Shown: piece by piece, positions 14,135 through 20,901 of the stretch
Layout of the letters: every line of letters begins with the position of its first letter
Numbering within the stretch: position 1 is the first letter of the stretch
NCBI GenBank assembly: GCA_025057795.1
Contig: JANXEP010000048.1
Location: 1 to 21,889, forward strand
Length of the DNA stretch: 21,889 bases
Source: Candidatus Bathyarchaeota archaeon
GTDB lineage: Archaea > Thermoproteota > Bathyarchaeia > Bathyarchaeales > UBA233
Direction of reading: 5' to 3'
The notes under the pieces: model-generated
Databases searched by the model: none
Told to the model about the DNA's origin: nothing
Seen by the model: only the letters and a program-made list of their open reading frames with translations
Position numbers and translations under genes: made by a program

Positions 14135-15354
14135 CTTCTGCGTCGCAAAACACTTCCATCAATGATTCTTTCTTCCTCTGTGGCAACGTCTACAAAAACG
14201 ATTCTGTTGGCACATGCCATGCAGGGGTCTATGGAAGCAGCAACCACAGGAATGTCTGCAATTTCACATCCCACGAGCATCGGCTTCAAGCTCAAAACGT
14301 TTGGAATTGTAGGAGTTCGAATCTTCAACCGCGATAAGCCGCCTTTCCCGTCAGTTTTTGCAAAATAGAGGAGTTCACCCCTGGGGGCCTCCACTAGGGA
14401 GAGAGCCTCACCTTGCGGAATGCGGCGCATAAGCTTAATAACATTGTCTTCAACACGAATAGGCCCTTCAGGCAGCTTTTCCAGAATTTTCTGAATAATG
14501 TTTATCGATTCAAAAAGCTCTAAAATTCGAACTTCAGTTCTTGCATAGACGTCGCCTTTTTCTCTAACGATTATTGAGAAGTCTCCCTTCAAATCATTGT
14601 ATGCGGCGTAGGGATGGTCTCTCCGCACATCCATGTTCACACCTGAACCTCGAGCGGTAGGACCCACAACACATAACCTTCTAGCTTCATCTCCCGATAA
14701 CAAGCCCACATTGCACAATCTTTTTTCAACGCTTTTGTCTTGGAAGAAATCGTAGATCTGCTGCACGGATTTCTGCAAACTCTTCATTGTAGACGCTAGT
14801 TCCTCCACCCTAGTTTTATCGATGTCCCAGCGCACCCCACCTATCGTGTTCATTGAGTGGTGGACACGGTTACCCGTAATTTTCTCAAACAAGTCAAGTA
14901 TGCTTTCTCTAACATGCCAAGTGAACATGAAAAGGGTGTCGAATCCAATTTCATAGGCTAGAACCCCCAAGAGGAATAGGTGACTGTGAATTCTCTCAAG
15001 TTCAAAAATCAACGTCCTAAGATACAGAGCCCGTTCGGAGGGTTTTATTCCACCTATCTCCTCAAGGGCTTGAACATAGCAGGTTGTGTGGCTATGGGAG
15101 CATATTCCACAAATACGCTCAACCAAATATAACGTTTGCACTAAATTACGGTTTTCAGCTAAAGCCTCTATCCCCCTATGAACATGCCCAAGGACTATGT
15201 CAACATCAAGAATCTCCTCCCTTCGAACAGTCACCCTTAATGAAACAGGCTCCTTAAGAGCTGGATGAACCGGGCCAAAAGGAATGCGCAAGCGATTATA
15301 ACCCACCTCAACATCTTTTGTTTCGTCAGGCTCCTCCGCAACCATAGCCCTCAC
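14131..15354 (-). CDS. Group 4 [NiFe]-hydrogenase large (catalytic) subunit
   Basis: This 407-residue protein is homologous to NuoD and to EchE, MbhL and the C-terminal part of HyfG. All four nickel-binding cysteines are present: RICGICSHSH (Cys82, Cys85) near the N-terminus and DPCMACANR (Cys378, Cys381) near the C-terminus. It is therefore a true hydrogenase and not a complex I relative that has lost the metal. About 23 residues follow the ANR motif, which could be a tail removed on maturation, as in several [NiFe] hydrogenases. The reaction is reversible reduction of protons to H2 in the cytoplasm-facing arm. The start at GTG 15354 overlaps the small-subunit stop (GTGA). An ATG three codons on is the alternative. 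No maturation (hyp) genes or endopeptidase gene are in the window. Confidence 0.92.
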   Translation of the reverse strand: MRAMVAEEPDETKDVEVGYNRLRIPFGPVHPALKEPVSLRVTVRREEILDVDIVLGHVHRGIEALAENRNLVQTLYLVERICGICSHSHTTCYVQALEEIGGIKPSERALYLRTLIFELERIHSHLFLLGVLAYEIGFDTLFMFTWHVRESILDLFEKITGNRVHHSMNTIGGVRWDIDKTRVEELASTMKSLQKSVQQIYDFFQDKSVEKRLCNVGLLSGDEARRLCVVGPTARGSGVNMDVRRDHPYAAYNDLKGDFSIIVREKGDVYARTEVRILELFESINIIQKILEKLPEGPIRVEDNVIKLMRRIPQGEALSLVEAPRGELLYFAKTDGKGGLSRLKIRTPTIPNVLSLKPMLVGCEIADIPVVAASIDPCMACANRIVFVDVATEEERIIDGSVLRRRR

Positions 15355-15770
15355 TCAAACCTCTTCTTCACAGCCGAAACAATTCCCCTAACAATTGCTT
15401 CAGGTCTAGGTGGACAGCCAACAACATAAACATCCACGGGCACTATTTTATCCGCAGGGCCTTCAACCATCTGACTGCCTAAAAAGGGATTCCCAGACGA
15501 AGCACAAGTGCCTACAGCAACAACAACTTTGGGTTCGGGCACTTGTTCATAAACCCTAATAAAACGGGGCAGCATTTGACGCGTAACAGGACCAGTAACC
15601 AACAAAACATCAGCGTGACGGGGTGAACCCACAAGGATACAGCCCAAACGCTCAACGTCATAACGGGGAGTCAAAGCCGCCACTATCTCAATATCACAAC
15701 CAGCACATGAACCGGTATTCAGATGGAAAATCCACGGCGACTTCACCCGACTCCTCGCAACAAAGCCCAT
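15351..15770 (-). CDS. Group 4 [NiFe]-hydrogenase small subunit (NuoB/HyfI/MbhJ-like)
   Basis: This is a protein of about 139 residues containing the proximal [4Fe-4S] site: LNTGSCAGCDIE supplies two cysteines, VGTCASSG the third and VGCPPRPEAI the fourth. This is the short NuoB-type small subunit without a Tat signal, as expected for an energy-converting enzyme facing the cytoplasm. It is the first gene of the minus-strand catalytic operon. A TTG at 15788 would add six residues, but nothing resembling a ribosome binding site precedes it. TTGAGGTTC precedes the ATG at 15770, and the upstream TATA box predicts transcription from about 15779, so I place the start at 15770. The remaining operon order is large subunit, NuoH, NuoI, unknown protein. 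Confidence 0.92.
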   Translation of the reverse strand: MGFVARSRVKSPWIFHLNTGSCAGCDIEIVAALTPRYDVERLGCILVGSPRHADVLLVTGPVTRQMLPRFIRVYEQVPEPKVVVAVGTCASSGNPFLGSQMVEGPADKIVPVDVYVVGCPPRPEAIVRGIVSAVKKRFE

Positions 15771-15800
15771 ATGAACCTCAATTGACAAACTAAAACAAAA

Positions 15801-15809
15801 TATAAAATA
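15801..15809 (-). promoter_or_regulatory. TATA box of the hydrogenase catalytic operon
   Basis: On the minus strand TATTTTATA is centred at about 15805. It predicts transcription from about 15779, so the message would have a leader of about 9 nt before the ATG at 15770. Confidence 0.45.
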
Positions 15810-15870
15810 CTTATGTATTCACAAGAAGTTTACAAAATCCAGCTCCAGCAAAATTTACAAGCATCGATTG

Positions 15871-16120
15871 GTTATAAAACGAAACGCAATCCTTGTTCTT
15901 CTTGTTTTGCAGAATGTTCTGTGCTGGTCCTCTCTGCTCTTGTTTATGCAGGCACGTAACTATTCAAGCATTTTGCGGCCCCATCTTATAACTCTGTGTG
16001 AGGCAGACCCGCTTCATAATAACTTAGGAACACGCGAAAGGCTGCCTACAGCAAGCGCGCTGCCGATAGCTTAATAATCCATGATTAAGCTTATCTAAAA
16101 GATCTGATGGGGGTTAACAA
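15871..16120 (+). promoter_or_regulatory. Gene-free upstream region of the aminotransferase, with TATA box and inverted repeats
   Basis: I see no convincing gene in 15789-16120; the 68-codon frame inside it lacks a ribosome binding site. GTTATAAAAC at 15871-15880 is a good TATA box and would start a transcript near 15900. Within that leader TGTGAGGCAG (15997-16006) pairs with CTGCCTACA (16042-16050), and AGCGCGCT at 16054-16061 is a perfect palindrome. An inverted repeat follows at 16065-16095. This could be a structured leader of about 220 nt, or an independent small RNA, before the serine-pathway aminotransferase. No known riboswitch is recognised. Confidence 0.3.
16065..16095. repeat. Inverted repeat over the likely core promoter of the aminotransferase
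   Basis: AGCTTAAT (16068-16075) and ATTAAGCT (16084-16091) are perfect inverted copies around an 8-base spacer. The pairing extends outward to GAT and ATC with one bulged base. The TTAATAATCC inside it could be a TATA-like element for the gene at 16121, so a protein bound here would block transcription. Operator function is inference. Confidence 0.4.
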
Positions 16121-17278
16121 ATGTTCGACAGAAGGTTGATAATGCTTCCGGGGCCGACAAATGTTCCGGAACGCATTTCACATGCAATGATCCAGCCGAT
16201 GATAAACCACAGAGGAGCAGATTTTCACAAACTTTACTCCGAAATTGAAGCCAACCTAAAGTACACGTTTCAGACGGAAAGCGACGTATTTGTGCTGTCT
16301 GCCTCTGGAACGGGGGGTGTTGAATGCGCTGTGAGCAACGTGGTTGATCGTGGAGATAAGGTCATTGTTCCAGTCTTCGGGGTTTTCAGCAAGCGGTTGG
16401 CTGAAACAGTCAAGCGCAGAGGAGGTATCCCTGTGGAGTTGAACCTCCCGTTAGGAACAGCCCCAAAATCCAGCCTCATTAAGGAGTTTACTGAAAAGGA
16501 GTCGAACGCCAAAGCAATCTTAATAGTTTACAACGAAACATCAACGGGGGTTAAGGTCTGCGAGCTTCCTGAAATTGCAAAAATCGCAGAGGAGAACAAC
16601 ATGCTTATAGTTGTGGATGCGGTGTCTGCGCTTGGCGGAGACGAGCTTCCAGTGGATGAATGGGGGATAGATGTTTGCGTTGCTGGAAGTCAAAAATGTT
16701 TGGCTTGTCCACCCGGGCTTTCGGTTATCTCCGTAAGTCAAAAAGCTTGGGAGAAGATAGAGAAAACCGAGAGCAAACCCATGTACTACGATTTAACATT
16801 GATGAGGGAGCATGCAGCTAAAAAGGAGACACCCTTCACCCCAGCGATTCCGCTGCTTTACGCGTTAAACGAAGCCTTAAAGATGTTGAAGGAGGAAGGA
16901 CTGGAGAGAAGCATCGAAAGGCATAAGAAATGTGCAGAAGCCTTCTACAATGCAATAGAAGCATTCGGGCTGTCTATTTTCCCAAAAGACATGGGAACCC
17001 GCTCAAACACTGTAATAGCGGTTAACGCTCCCGAAAAGGTTGACGAAAGCCTCATGCGCAACATAATGCGGGACAAATATAAGGTGGTTATAGGCGGCGG
17101 AATGGGCGAGTTAAAGGGCAAAATCTTCAGAATTGGAAGCATGGGCAAAGTAGCTCTGGCTGAGGTGGTTATGACATTAAGCGCCCTTGGAAACGCTTTA
17201 ATGGACCTTGGATACAATTTAGACATCGAAGCTGGGCTTGCAGCGGCAGTCAAAGCGTTCGACCAGTGTAAAACATAA
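16121..17278 (+). CDS. Class V aminotransferase (serine-pyruvate/alanine-glyoxylate type; probable phosphoserine aminotransferase)
   Basis: This is a 385-residue PLP enzyme. MLPGPTNVPERI at 8-19 and ASGTGGVECA near 61-70 bind the cofactor and phosphate. VVDAVSALGG contains Asp166, which pairs with the PLP nitrogen, and Lys192 in GSQKCLACPPGL forms the Schiff base. C-terminal IGGGMGELKGKIFRIGSMG is the substrate-carboxylate region. Family members annotated as alanine-glyoxylate or serine-pyruvate aminotransferases have broad specificity. The Methanocaldococcus homologue MJ0959 supplies phosphoserine aminotransferase activity. The neighbouring phosphatase-dehydrogenase fusion covers the other two serine-pathway steps, so conversion of 3-phosphohydroxypyruvate to phosphoserine is the likely role here. 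GGGGG stands 8 nt before the ATG. The gene ends 2 bp from the convergent fusion gene. Confidence 0.85.
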   Translation: MFDRRLIMLPGPTNVPERISHAMIQPMINHRGADFHKLYSEIEANLKYTFQTESDVFVLSASGTGGVECAVSNVVDRGDKVIVPVFGVFSKRLAETVKRRGGIPVELNLPLGTAPKSSLIKEFTEKESNAKAILIVYNETSTGVKVCELPEIAKIAEENNMLIVVDAVSALGGDELPVDEWGIDVCVAGSQKCLACPPGLSVISVSQKAWEKIEKTESKPMYYDLTLMREHAAKKETPFTPAIPLLYALNEALKMLKEEGLERSIERHKKCAEAFYNAIEAFGLSIFPKDMGTRSNTVIAVNAPEKVDESLMRNIMRDKYKVVIGGGMGELKGKIFRIGSMGKVALAEVVMTLSALGNALMDLGYNLDIEAGLAAAVKAFDQCKT

Positions 17279-17280
17279 GC

Positions 17281-18912
17281 TCAGAGTTTAATGCATTCTT
17301 GACAAGGCTTTTCACATAAATCCTCAGGGCGGTGTTTAAACAGTTGAATTATTTTTGTTGCAATGTCAACAGACGTGTCTTTTTGAGCCTCCAGTGTCTG
17401 GGCGCCTATGTGAGGTGTACACACCACGTTTTTTAATTCAACAATCGAACGATCGTTAGGCGGTTCTTTCTCGTAAACATCTAACGCCGCCCCAGCTATT
17501 TTCCCTGTTTTTAAAGCATCAAAAAGGGCTTTTTCGTCAATAACCGAACCCCTAGAAGTGTTTACGACGTAAACGCCATCCTTCATTTTACCTATTTCAT
17601 TCCTGCCTATCATGTGGTATGTCTGGTTTGTCAACGGAACATGCAACGTTATAATGTCGCTCTTGTTGAGAAGTTCGTCCAAGGATACGAGTTGCGCATT
17701 AAGTTCTTTAAGGCTGTTTTCAGCTGGCTTATTCAAGTCGTATATAAGGATTTTCATTCCGAAAGCTTTGGCAAGCTGCGCCACCCTCTGGCCTATCCTT
17801 CCAAACCCTATTATGCCAAGGGTTTTGCCGCGCAGCTCCCAACCCTCCAGCTCATTTTTCGCCCATTTTCCATTCTTCATTTCATGGTCCGCGCGGGGTA
17901 TCTGCCGGGCAAGAGACAACATGAGGCCTACGGTTAGCTCCGCCACGGAGTTAGCCACAGCGTCCGACGCACAGATAACCTTTATACCTTTTTTCTCAGC
18001 GTATTCGACATCTATGTTATCTATGCCAGCCCCGGCGCGGGCTATCACCTTAAGGTTTTTGCCAAAGTCGATGATTTCTTTCGTCACTTTGGTTCTGCTT
18101 CGGACAATCAGCACGTCGCAGTCGGCAACTTCCTTCTTAAGATCTTCAAAGGTGATTCCAGGCTTATTTACAACTTCAAACCCGAATTTTTGGAATAACT
18201 CTATGCCTTCTTCGTCTATGGGATCGCATATAAGGATCTTTGGCGCTAGCCTTTTTTCGCTTGAGTTTTCTACAGCCTGTCTTTTGGAAATGAACTCTTT
18301 AATTATGGGTAAAGCTTCGTCGAGTCTCTCGGCTTTTAACGTTACTTCAGCATATTTTGTCAGGATTGGTGCTGGGTTAAAGGCTATTCCAAGCCCAGCT
18401 TTGCTGATCATGCTTGCGTCGTTAGCCCCGTCGCCTATGGCGATCACATTTTCCATTTTAACGCCGTATCGTTTAGCCAGACATTCCACGTGTATATCCT
18501 TGTTGGCATCCACCACTAAATCAACCCCCGCAAGCCTGCCATCCTTGAAAACAAGCTTATTTGCTACGGCAAAGTCAAGCCCAAGCTCTTCCTTGACGGG
18601 ATTCACAACTATGTCAAAACAGCCAGTCACAATGCCCACCTTAACATTTCCAAGCTTCCGCAAAGCGTCAACAAACTCGCGTGCACCTGGGTAAAGCTTT
18701 AAGGCTTTAGTTGCTTCCAAGCAGTTTTTGTATTCAACTCCCTTAAGCAGCGCAATCCTTTTGTGTAGAGTCTCCTTCCACTTTAGACGTCCCTCAACAC
18801 CGCCTCTGGTAAGCTCTTCTACAACGTCGCATTTGCCAACCATCTTAGCTAATTCCAGAAGGTATTCGCCTTTTACAAGTACTCCTTCAAAGTCTAAGGC
18901 CACTAAAAACAT
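17281..18912 (-). CDS. Phosphoserine phosphatase / D-3-phosphoglycerate dehydrogenase fusion
   Basis: This single frame of about 543 residues joins two enzymes. Residues from 1 to about 205 form a HAD phosphatase of the SerB type: motif I VALDFEGVLV, motif II GIVTGCFD, a lysine of motif III near VVDANK and motif IV IAIGDGANDASM. The second acidic residue of motif I is Glu, as in the ThrH phosphoserine/homoserine phosphotransferase group. After a linker near SKRQAVENSSEKR, residues from about 222 to 543 form a SerA dehydrogenase. The NAD loop is GIIGFGRIGQRVA, with catalytic Arg in NTSRGSVIDE, Glu in DVYEKEPPN and His in CTPHIGAQT. No ACT or ASB regulatory domain follows, so serine feedback through those domains is unlikely. 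A GTG at 18921 is also possible. The ATG at 18912 has GCAGGTG at better spacing. Confidence 0.9.
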   Translation of the reverse strand: MFLVALDFEGVLVKGEYLLELAKMVGKCDVVEELTRGGVEGRLKWKETLHKRIALLKGVEYKNCLEATKALKLYPGAREFVDALRKLGNVKVGIVTGCFDIVVNPVKEELGLDFAVANKLVFKDGRLAGVDLVVDANKDIHVECLAKRYGVKMENVIAIGDGANDASMISKAGLGIAFNPAPILTKYAEVTLKAERLDEALPIIKEFISKRQAVENSSEKRLAPKILICDPIDEEGIELFQKFGFEVVNKPGITFEDLKKEVADCDVLIVRSRTKVTKEIIDFGKNLKVIARAGAGIDNIDVEYAEKKGIKVICASDAVANSVAELTVGLMLSLARQIPRADHEMKNGKWAKNELEGWELRGKTLGIIGFGRIGQRVAQLAKAFGMKILIYDLNKPAENSLKELNAQLVSLDELLNKSDIITLHVPLTNQTYHMIGRNEIGKMKDGVYVVNTSRGSVIDEKALFDALKTGKIAGAALDVYEKEPPNDRSIVELKNVVCTPHIGAQTLEAQKDTSVDIATKIIQLFKHRPEDLCEKPCQECIKL

Positions 18913-19120
18913 AGCAAACACCTGCCCAGAAACACAATACTATTAACTACAGAAGGCAAGGAAAGGACGGCATTTTTCAACTGGATTGGCGAGCCATCAC
19001 TACCGAACCAACACCACAATTATCACGTCATAAATAAAAACTTTTCCCTTGAACAAAAACGATTATCCAACGCATGACTGAGAAATATCTTGAAGATGTT
19101 TTAAACGCTGTTCCGGTCAA

Positions 19121-19586
19121 TTATACTTCAACGTTTAAAAACTCTCTTACTAGAAAACTTATCATGAAGGTTAGACAAGCTATATTAAGGCTAATCAGTG
19201 TCATTTCAAAAACCTCTTTTTAAAGGGGAAATCTTTCGCAACTGAAATGTAAAAAGTGAATAGGAAAATAACGATGGTCGCGTTTATTATCGACAAACCC
19301 AAGCATGTGTAGTATATGTTTGCAAGAAGTACATAGGGAAAAATTAGGAATAAGACTGTGAGAAAATAGGCCAGGCCTGTATAAACTGCCGCCTTGAACG
19401 GATTTCTGGCGTTTTCCTCAGATTTGGTTGATAAGTATTCTGAAGTGGCCATCGACAGCGTTGCCGCAATTCCGGTAATTAGACCCGTCACTGCAATTAA
19501 ACGCGTGTCTTGGGCTAAATGAAGTACTCCGTAAACTCGTTACGTTGAGCGTTTAATATCGCCTTTTTAACTTCCCTATCCAACAT
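19121..19586 (-). pseudogene. VIT1/CCC1-family iron/manganese transporter, broken by internal deletion and frameshift
   Basis: Three pieces of one ancestral protein lie in order on the minus strand. An ATG at 19586 with AAGGT upstream starts a 23-residue piece ending AQRNEFTEYFI, resembling the N-terminus of the rubrerythrin-linked form, and it stops at TAG 19515-19517. A second frame, open from about 19540, reads LHLAQDTRLIAVTGLITG, then ATLSMATSEYLSTKSEE, the VIT signature, and continues through two more helices to PFKKRFLK and TGA at 19201. In a third frame the expected C-terminus continues as FEMTLISLNIAC and FLVREFLNVEV, ending at TAA 19121. One missing T in the TTTTT run near 19209-19213 explains the last shift. 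The middle of the N-terminal region has been deleted. Members of this family move Fe2+ or Mn2+ out of the cytosol. This copy should be inactive. Confidence 0.75.
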
Positions 19587-19624
19587 TTTAACCTTCACAA
19601 TTTGCGCATATTAGCTGACCTCTA

Positions 19625-19653
19625 CATTTAAAAAGAGTTTTGCCAATTGCAAA
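19625..19653 (-). promoter_or_regulatory. Promoter and near-palindrome upstream of the VIT pseudogene
   Basis: The minus strand shows a TATA-like CTTTTTAAATG stretch at 19625-19636. Just upstream of it is TTTGCAATTGGCAAA (19639-19653), palindromic apart from one extra G. The position suits an operator, for instance for a metal-responsive repressor, but no factor is identified. The downstream gene is broken, so the site may be a relic. Confidence 0.3.
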
Positions 19654-19671
19654 CGTGCCTTCTAAAGTTTA

Positions 19672-19688
19672 CCCTAAACTCTTTAGGG
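19672..19688. terminator. Hairpin downstream of the cupin gene
   Basis: CCCTAAA and TTTAGGG form a perfect 7-bp stem with a 3-base loop (CTC on the plus strand). It lies about 65 bp past the cupin stop on the minus strand. It may mark the end of the cupin transcript. Archaeal termination relies mainly on T runs, and there is only a weak run here, so the function is uncertain. The motif CTAAAGTTT occurs on both sides of it. Confidence 0.3.
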
Positions 19689-19753
19689 CTTGCAAGCATT
19701 TTATCGCTAAAGTTTCAGTTTCATAGCCGCGGGCTGCTGCGAAAAACTGTTGA

Positions 19754-20611
19754 TTATTGTTCGGGCATTATCTCATATTCTGGGTTGAGGTTTATGACGA
19801 GGGTTGCGAAGGGCTTGTCAACCCACCATGTCACGATAGGCGTGTGCACAAGCCCCTTTGGCACTATCACCACGGTTGGCTTATCGAACACGTATCTCTC
19901 ATGCTCCAGTCCCAAGTCTATTTCGACCTCCGCCCCCAAGAAGTTTCTGGGGTCCTTCGGGTCTAAGCCTACAAAGATGAGCAGTTGATCGTAGGGATGC
20001 GTGTGCCCCCTAACGCCAGGCTTACCAGTCCATTTTCCAGCGTTAGCGTGAACCCCGTAAGTTAGGCTTAAGGGTACGCCTTCCAGATCCCTGCTTGAAA
20101 AATATACTAGCTGTTCTGCGTTGCCCGGTCCCTCGTGGGAGAAGCTCCGCACCCCAACGCTCTTGAAAGGCTTTATGAGGTGCCTGTGCTTGGCTTCGTT
20201 CGCGACCGGGATGTGGCCCACAACTTGAATCTGGTATTCTGGGGCTAAGAGAACATTATAAAGCTGGTATGGCTTGTCGAGTTTCAAAGTTTTGAATGGC
20301 AAATGCGACAACCCCTTAGGGATAACGATAACAGAAGATTCATTTATCACGTGTTCTTCGTCGCCAAGCTGAACCGCCACGGTCGCCTGCAAATCAGCAA
20401 TATTGTAGGGACTAATGCCAAAGTATAACAGAAGCTCGTCACAGGAATGTATATGCGAACCCTCTGGGTGGGCAACGCCAATTCTGCTTGGAATGCCACG
20501 CCCCACGTTAACAGGGATGCCTTCAAGGCTTTTGGAATCCAACGAAAAATGCATGCCTGGATAAGGACTTACTGGCAAAGGCTTAACTAAATGGGCATAT
20601 CTACGCTCCAT
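19754..20611 (-). CDS. Two-domain cupin protein (internal duplication)
   Basis: This 285-residue protein is built from two similar halves of about 140 residues. Half one has HIHSCDELLLYFG (His53, His55, Glu59) and VIVIPKGLSHLPF (His103). Half two has HTHPYDQLLIFVGLDPKD (His203, His205, Gln209) and VVIVPKGLVHTPI (His256). The paired HxH and PKGLxH motifs are cupin motifs 1 and 2, and each half ends with a PEYxI sequence. Metal binding seems likely in both halves, though half two has Gln where half one has Glu. No signal peptide or membrane segment is present, so it is cytoplasmic. I do not know its substrate. It follows the winged-helix gene by 82 nt on the same strand. A TATA-like CTTTTATACC lies near 20660-20669 on the minus strand, so it may have its own promoter. 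Confidence 0.75.
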   Translation of the reverse strand: MERRYAHLVKPLPVSPYPGMHFSLDSKSLEGIPVNVGRGIPSRIGVAHPEGSHIHSCDELLLYFGISPYNIADLQATVAVQLGDEEHVINESSVIVIPKGLSHLPFKTLKLDKPYQLYNVLLAPEYQIQVVGHIPVANEAKHRHLIKPFKSVGVRSFSHEGPGNAEQLVYFSSRDLEGVPLSLTYGVHANAGKWTGKPGVRGHTHPYDQLLIFVGLDPKDPRNFLGAEVEIDLGLEHERYVFDKPTVVIVPKGLVHTPIVTWWVDKPFATLVINLNPEYEIMPEQ

Positions 20612-20693
20612 TTCAAAACGCTCTTTTATACAAGAGAAAAATATTTTGACGATAATGGTATAAAAGTCTAGTGCCTATGTGTTGTCGCGTCGG

Positions 20694-20870
20694 CTATGCG
20701 GCTTTCTGGCCTTTTTCGGAAAGCTTGTACTTGCCGTTTGTTTCTTTCACGAACCCCGCGTTTTTCAACTTCTTCAAGCCGCTTCTGACACTGTATAACG
20801 GTCTGCCCGTCCTGTTTGCAACTTCCTCCGGGGATAAGGGTCCATCCTTCAAACTTTTCAGAATTGCCAT
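20694..20870 (-). CDS. Small winged-helix DNA-binding protein
   Basis: This 58-residue protein starts at ATG 20870. The sequence reads as a compact winged helix-turn-helix. MAILKSLKDGPLSPEEVANR and TGRPLYSVRSGLKKLKNAGF give helices 1-3, and VKETNGKYKLSEKGQ gives the wing. The -LSEKGQ ending is typical of archaeal MarR/ArsR-like and TrmB-like single-domain regulators. There is no effector domain or cysteine. TGA closes the frame seven codons upstream, and no other start lies between, so the length is secure. No ribosome binding site is visible. Two longer overlapping frames in this stretch are not the real gene: one is antisense, and the other continues the peroxiredoxin frame past its premature stop. 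It lies between the peroxiredoxin pseudogene and the cupin gene and may regulate one of them. Confidence 0.7.
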   Translation of the reverse strand: MAILKSLKDGPLSPEEVANRTGRPLYSVRSGLKKLKNAGFVKETNGKYKLSEKGQKAA

Positions 20871-20901
20871 CCCAGTAGTTGTTGGCTTTCATGCATAGGT
20901 A

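Noticed and set aside
15868..16074. A 68-codon plus-strand frame with a hydrophobic N-terminus
   Set aside because: No ribosome binding site and no family resemblance. It overlaps inverted repeats, so it is treated as leader or intergenic sequence.
17612..18694. A 360-codon plus-strand open frame
   Set aside because: It is antisense to the serB-serA fusion, whose domain motifs are unmistakable. The frame has no recognisable protein text.
19074..19223. A 49-residue plus-strand frame with an ATG and an AT-rich promoter-like stretch upstream
   Set aside because: It lies antisense to the frameshifted C-terminus of the VIT-family gene, which gives the better explanation of this DNA.
20668..20898. 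Two frames of about 75 codons on opposite strands
   Set aside because: One is antisense. The other is the peroxiredoxin frame continuing past its premature stop. The real gene here is the winged-helix frame.
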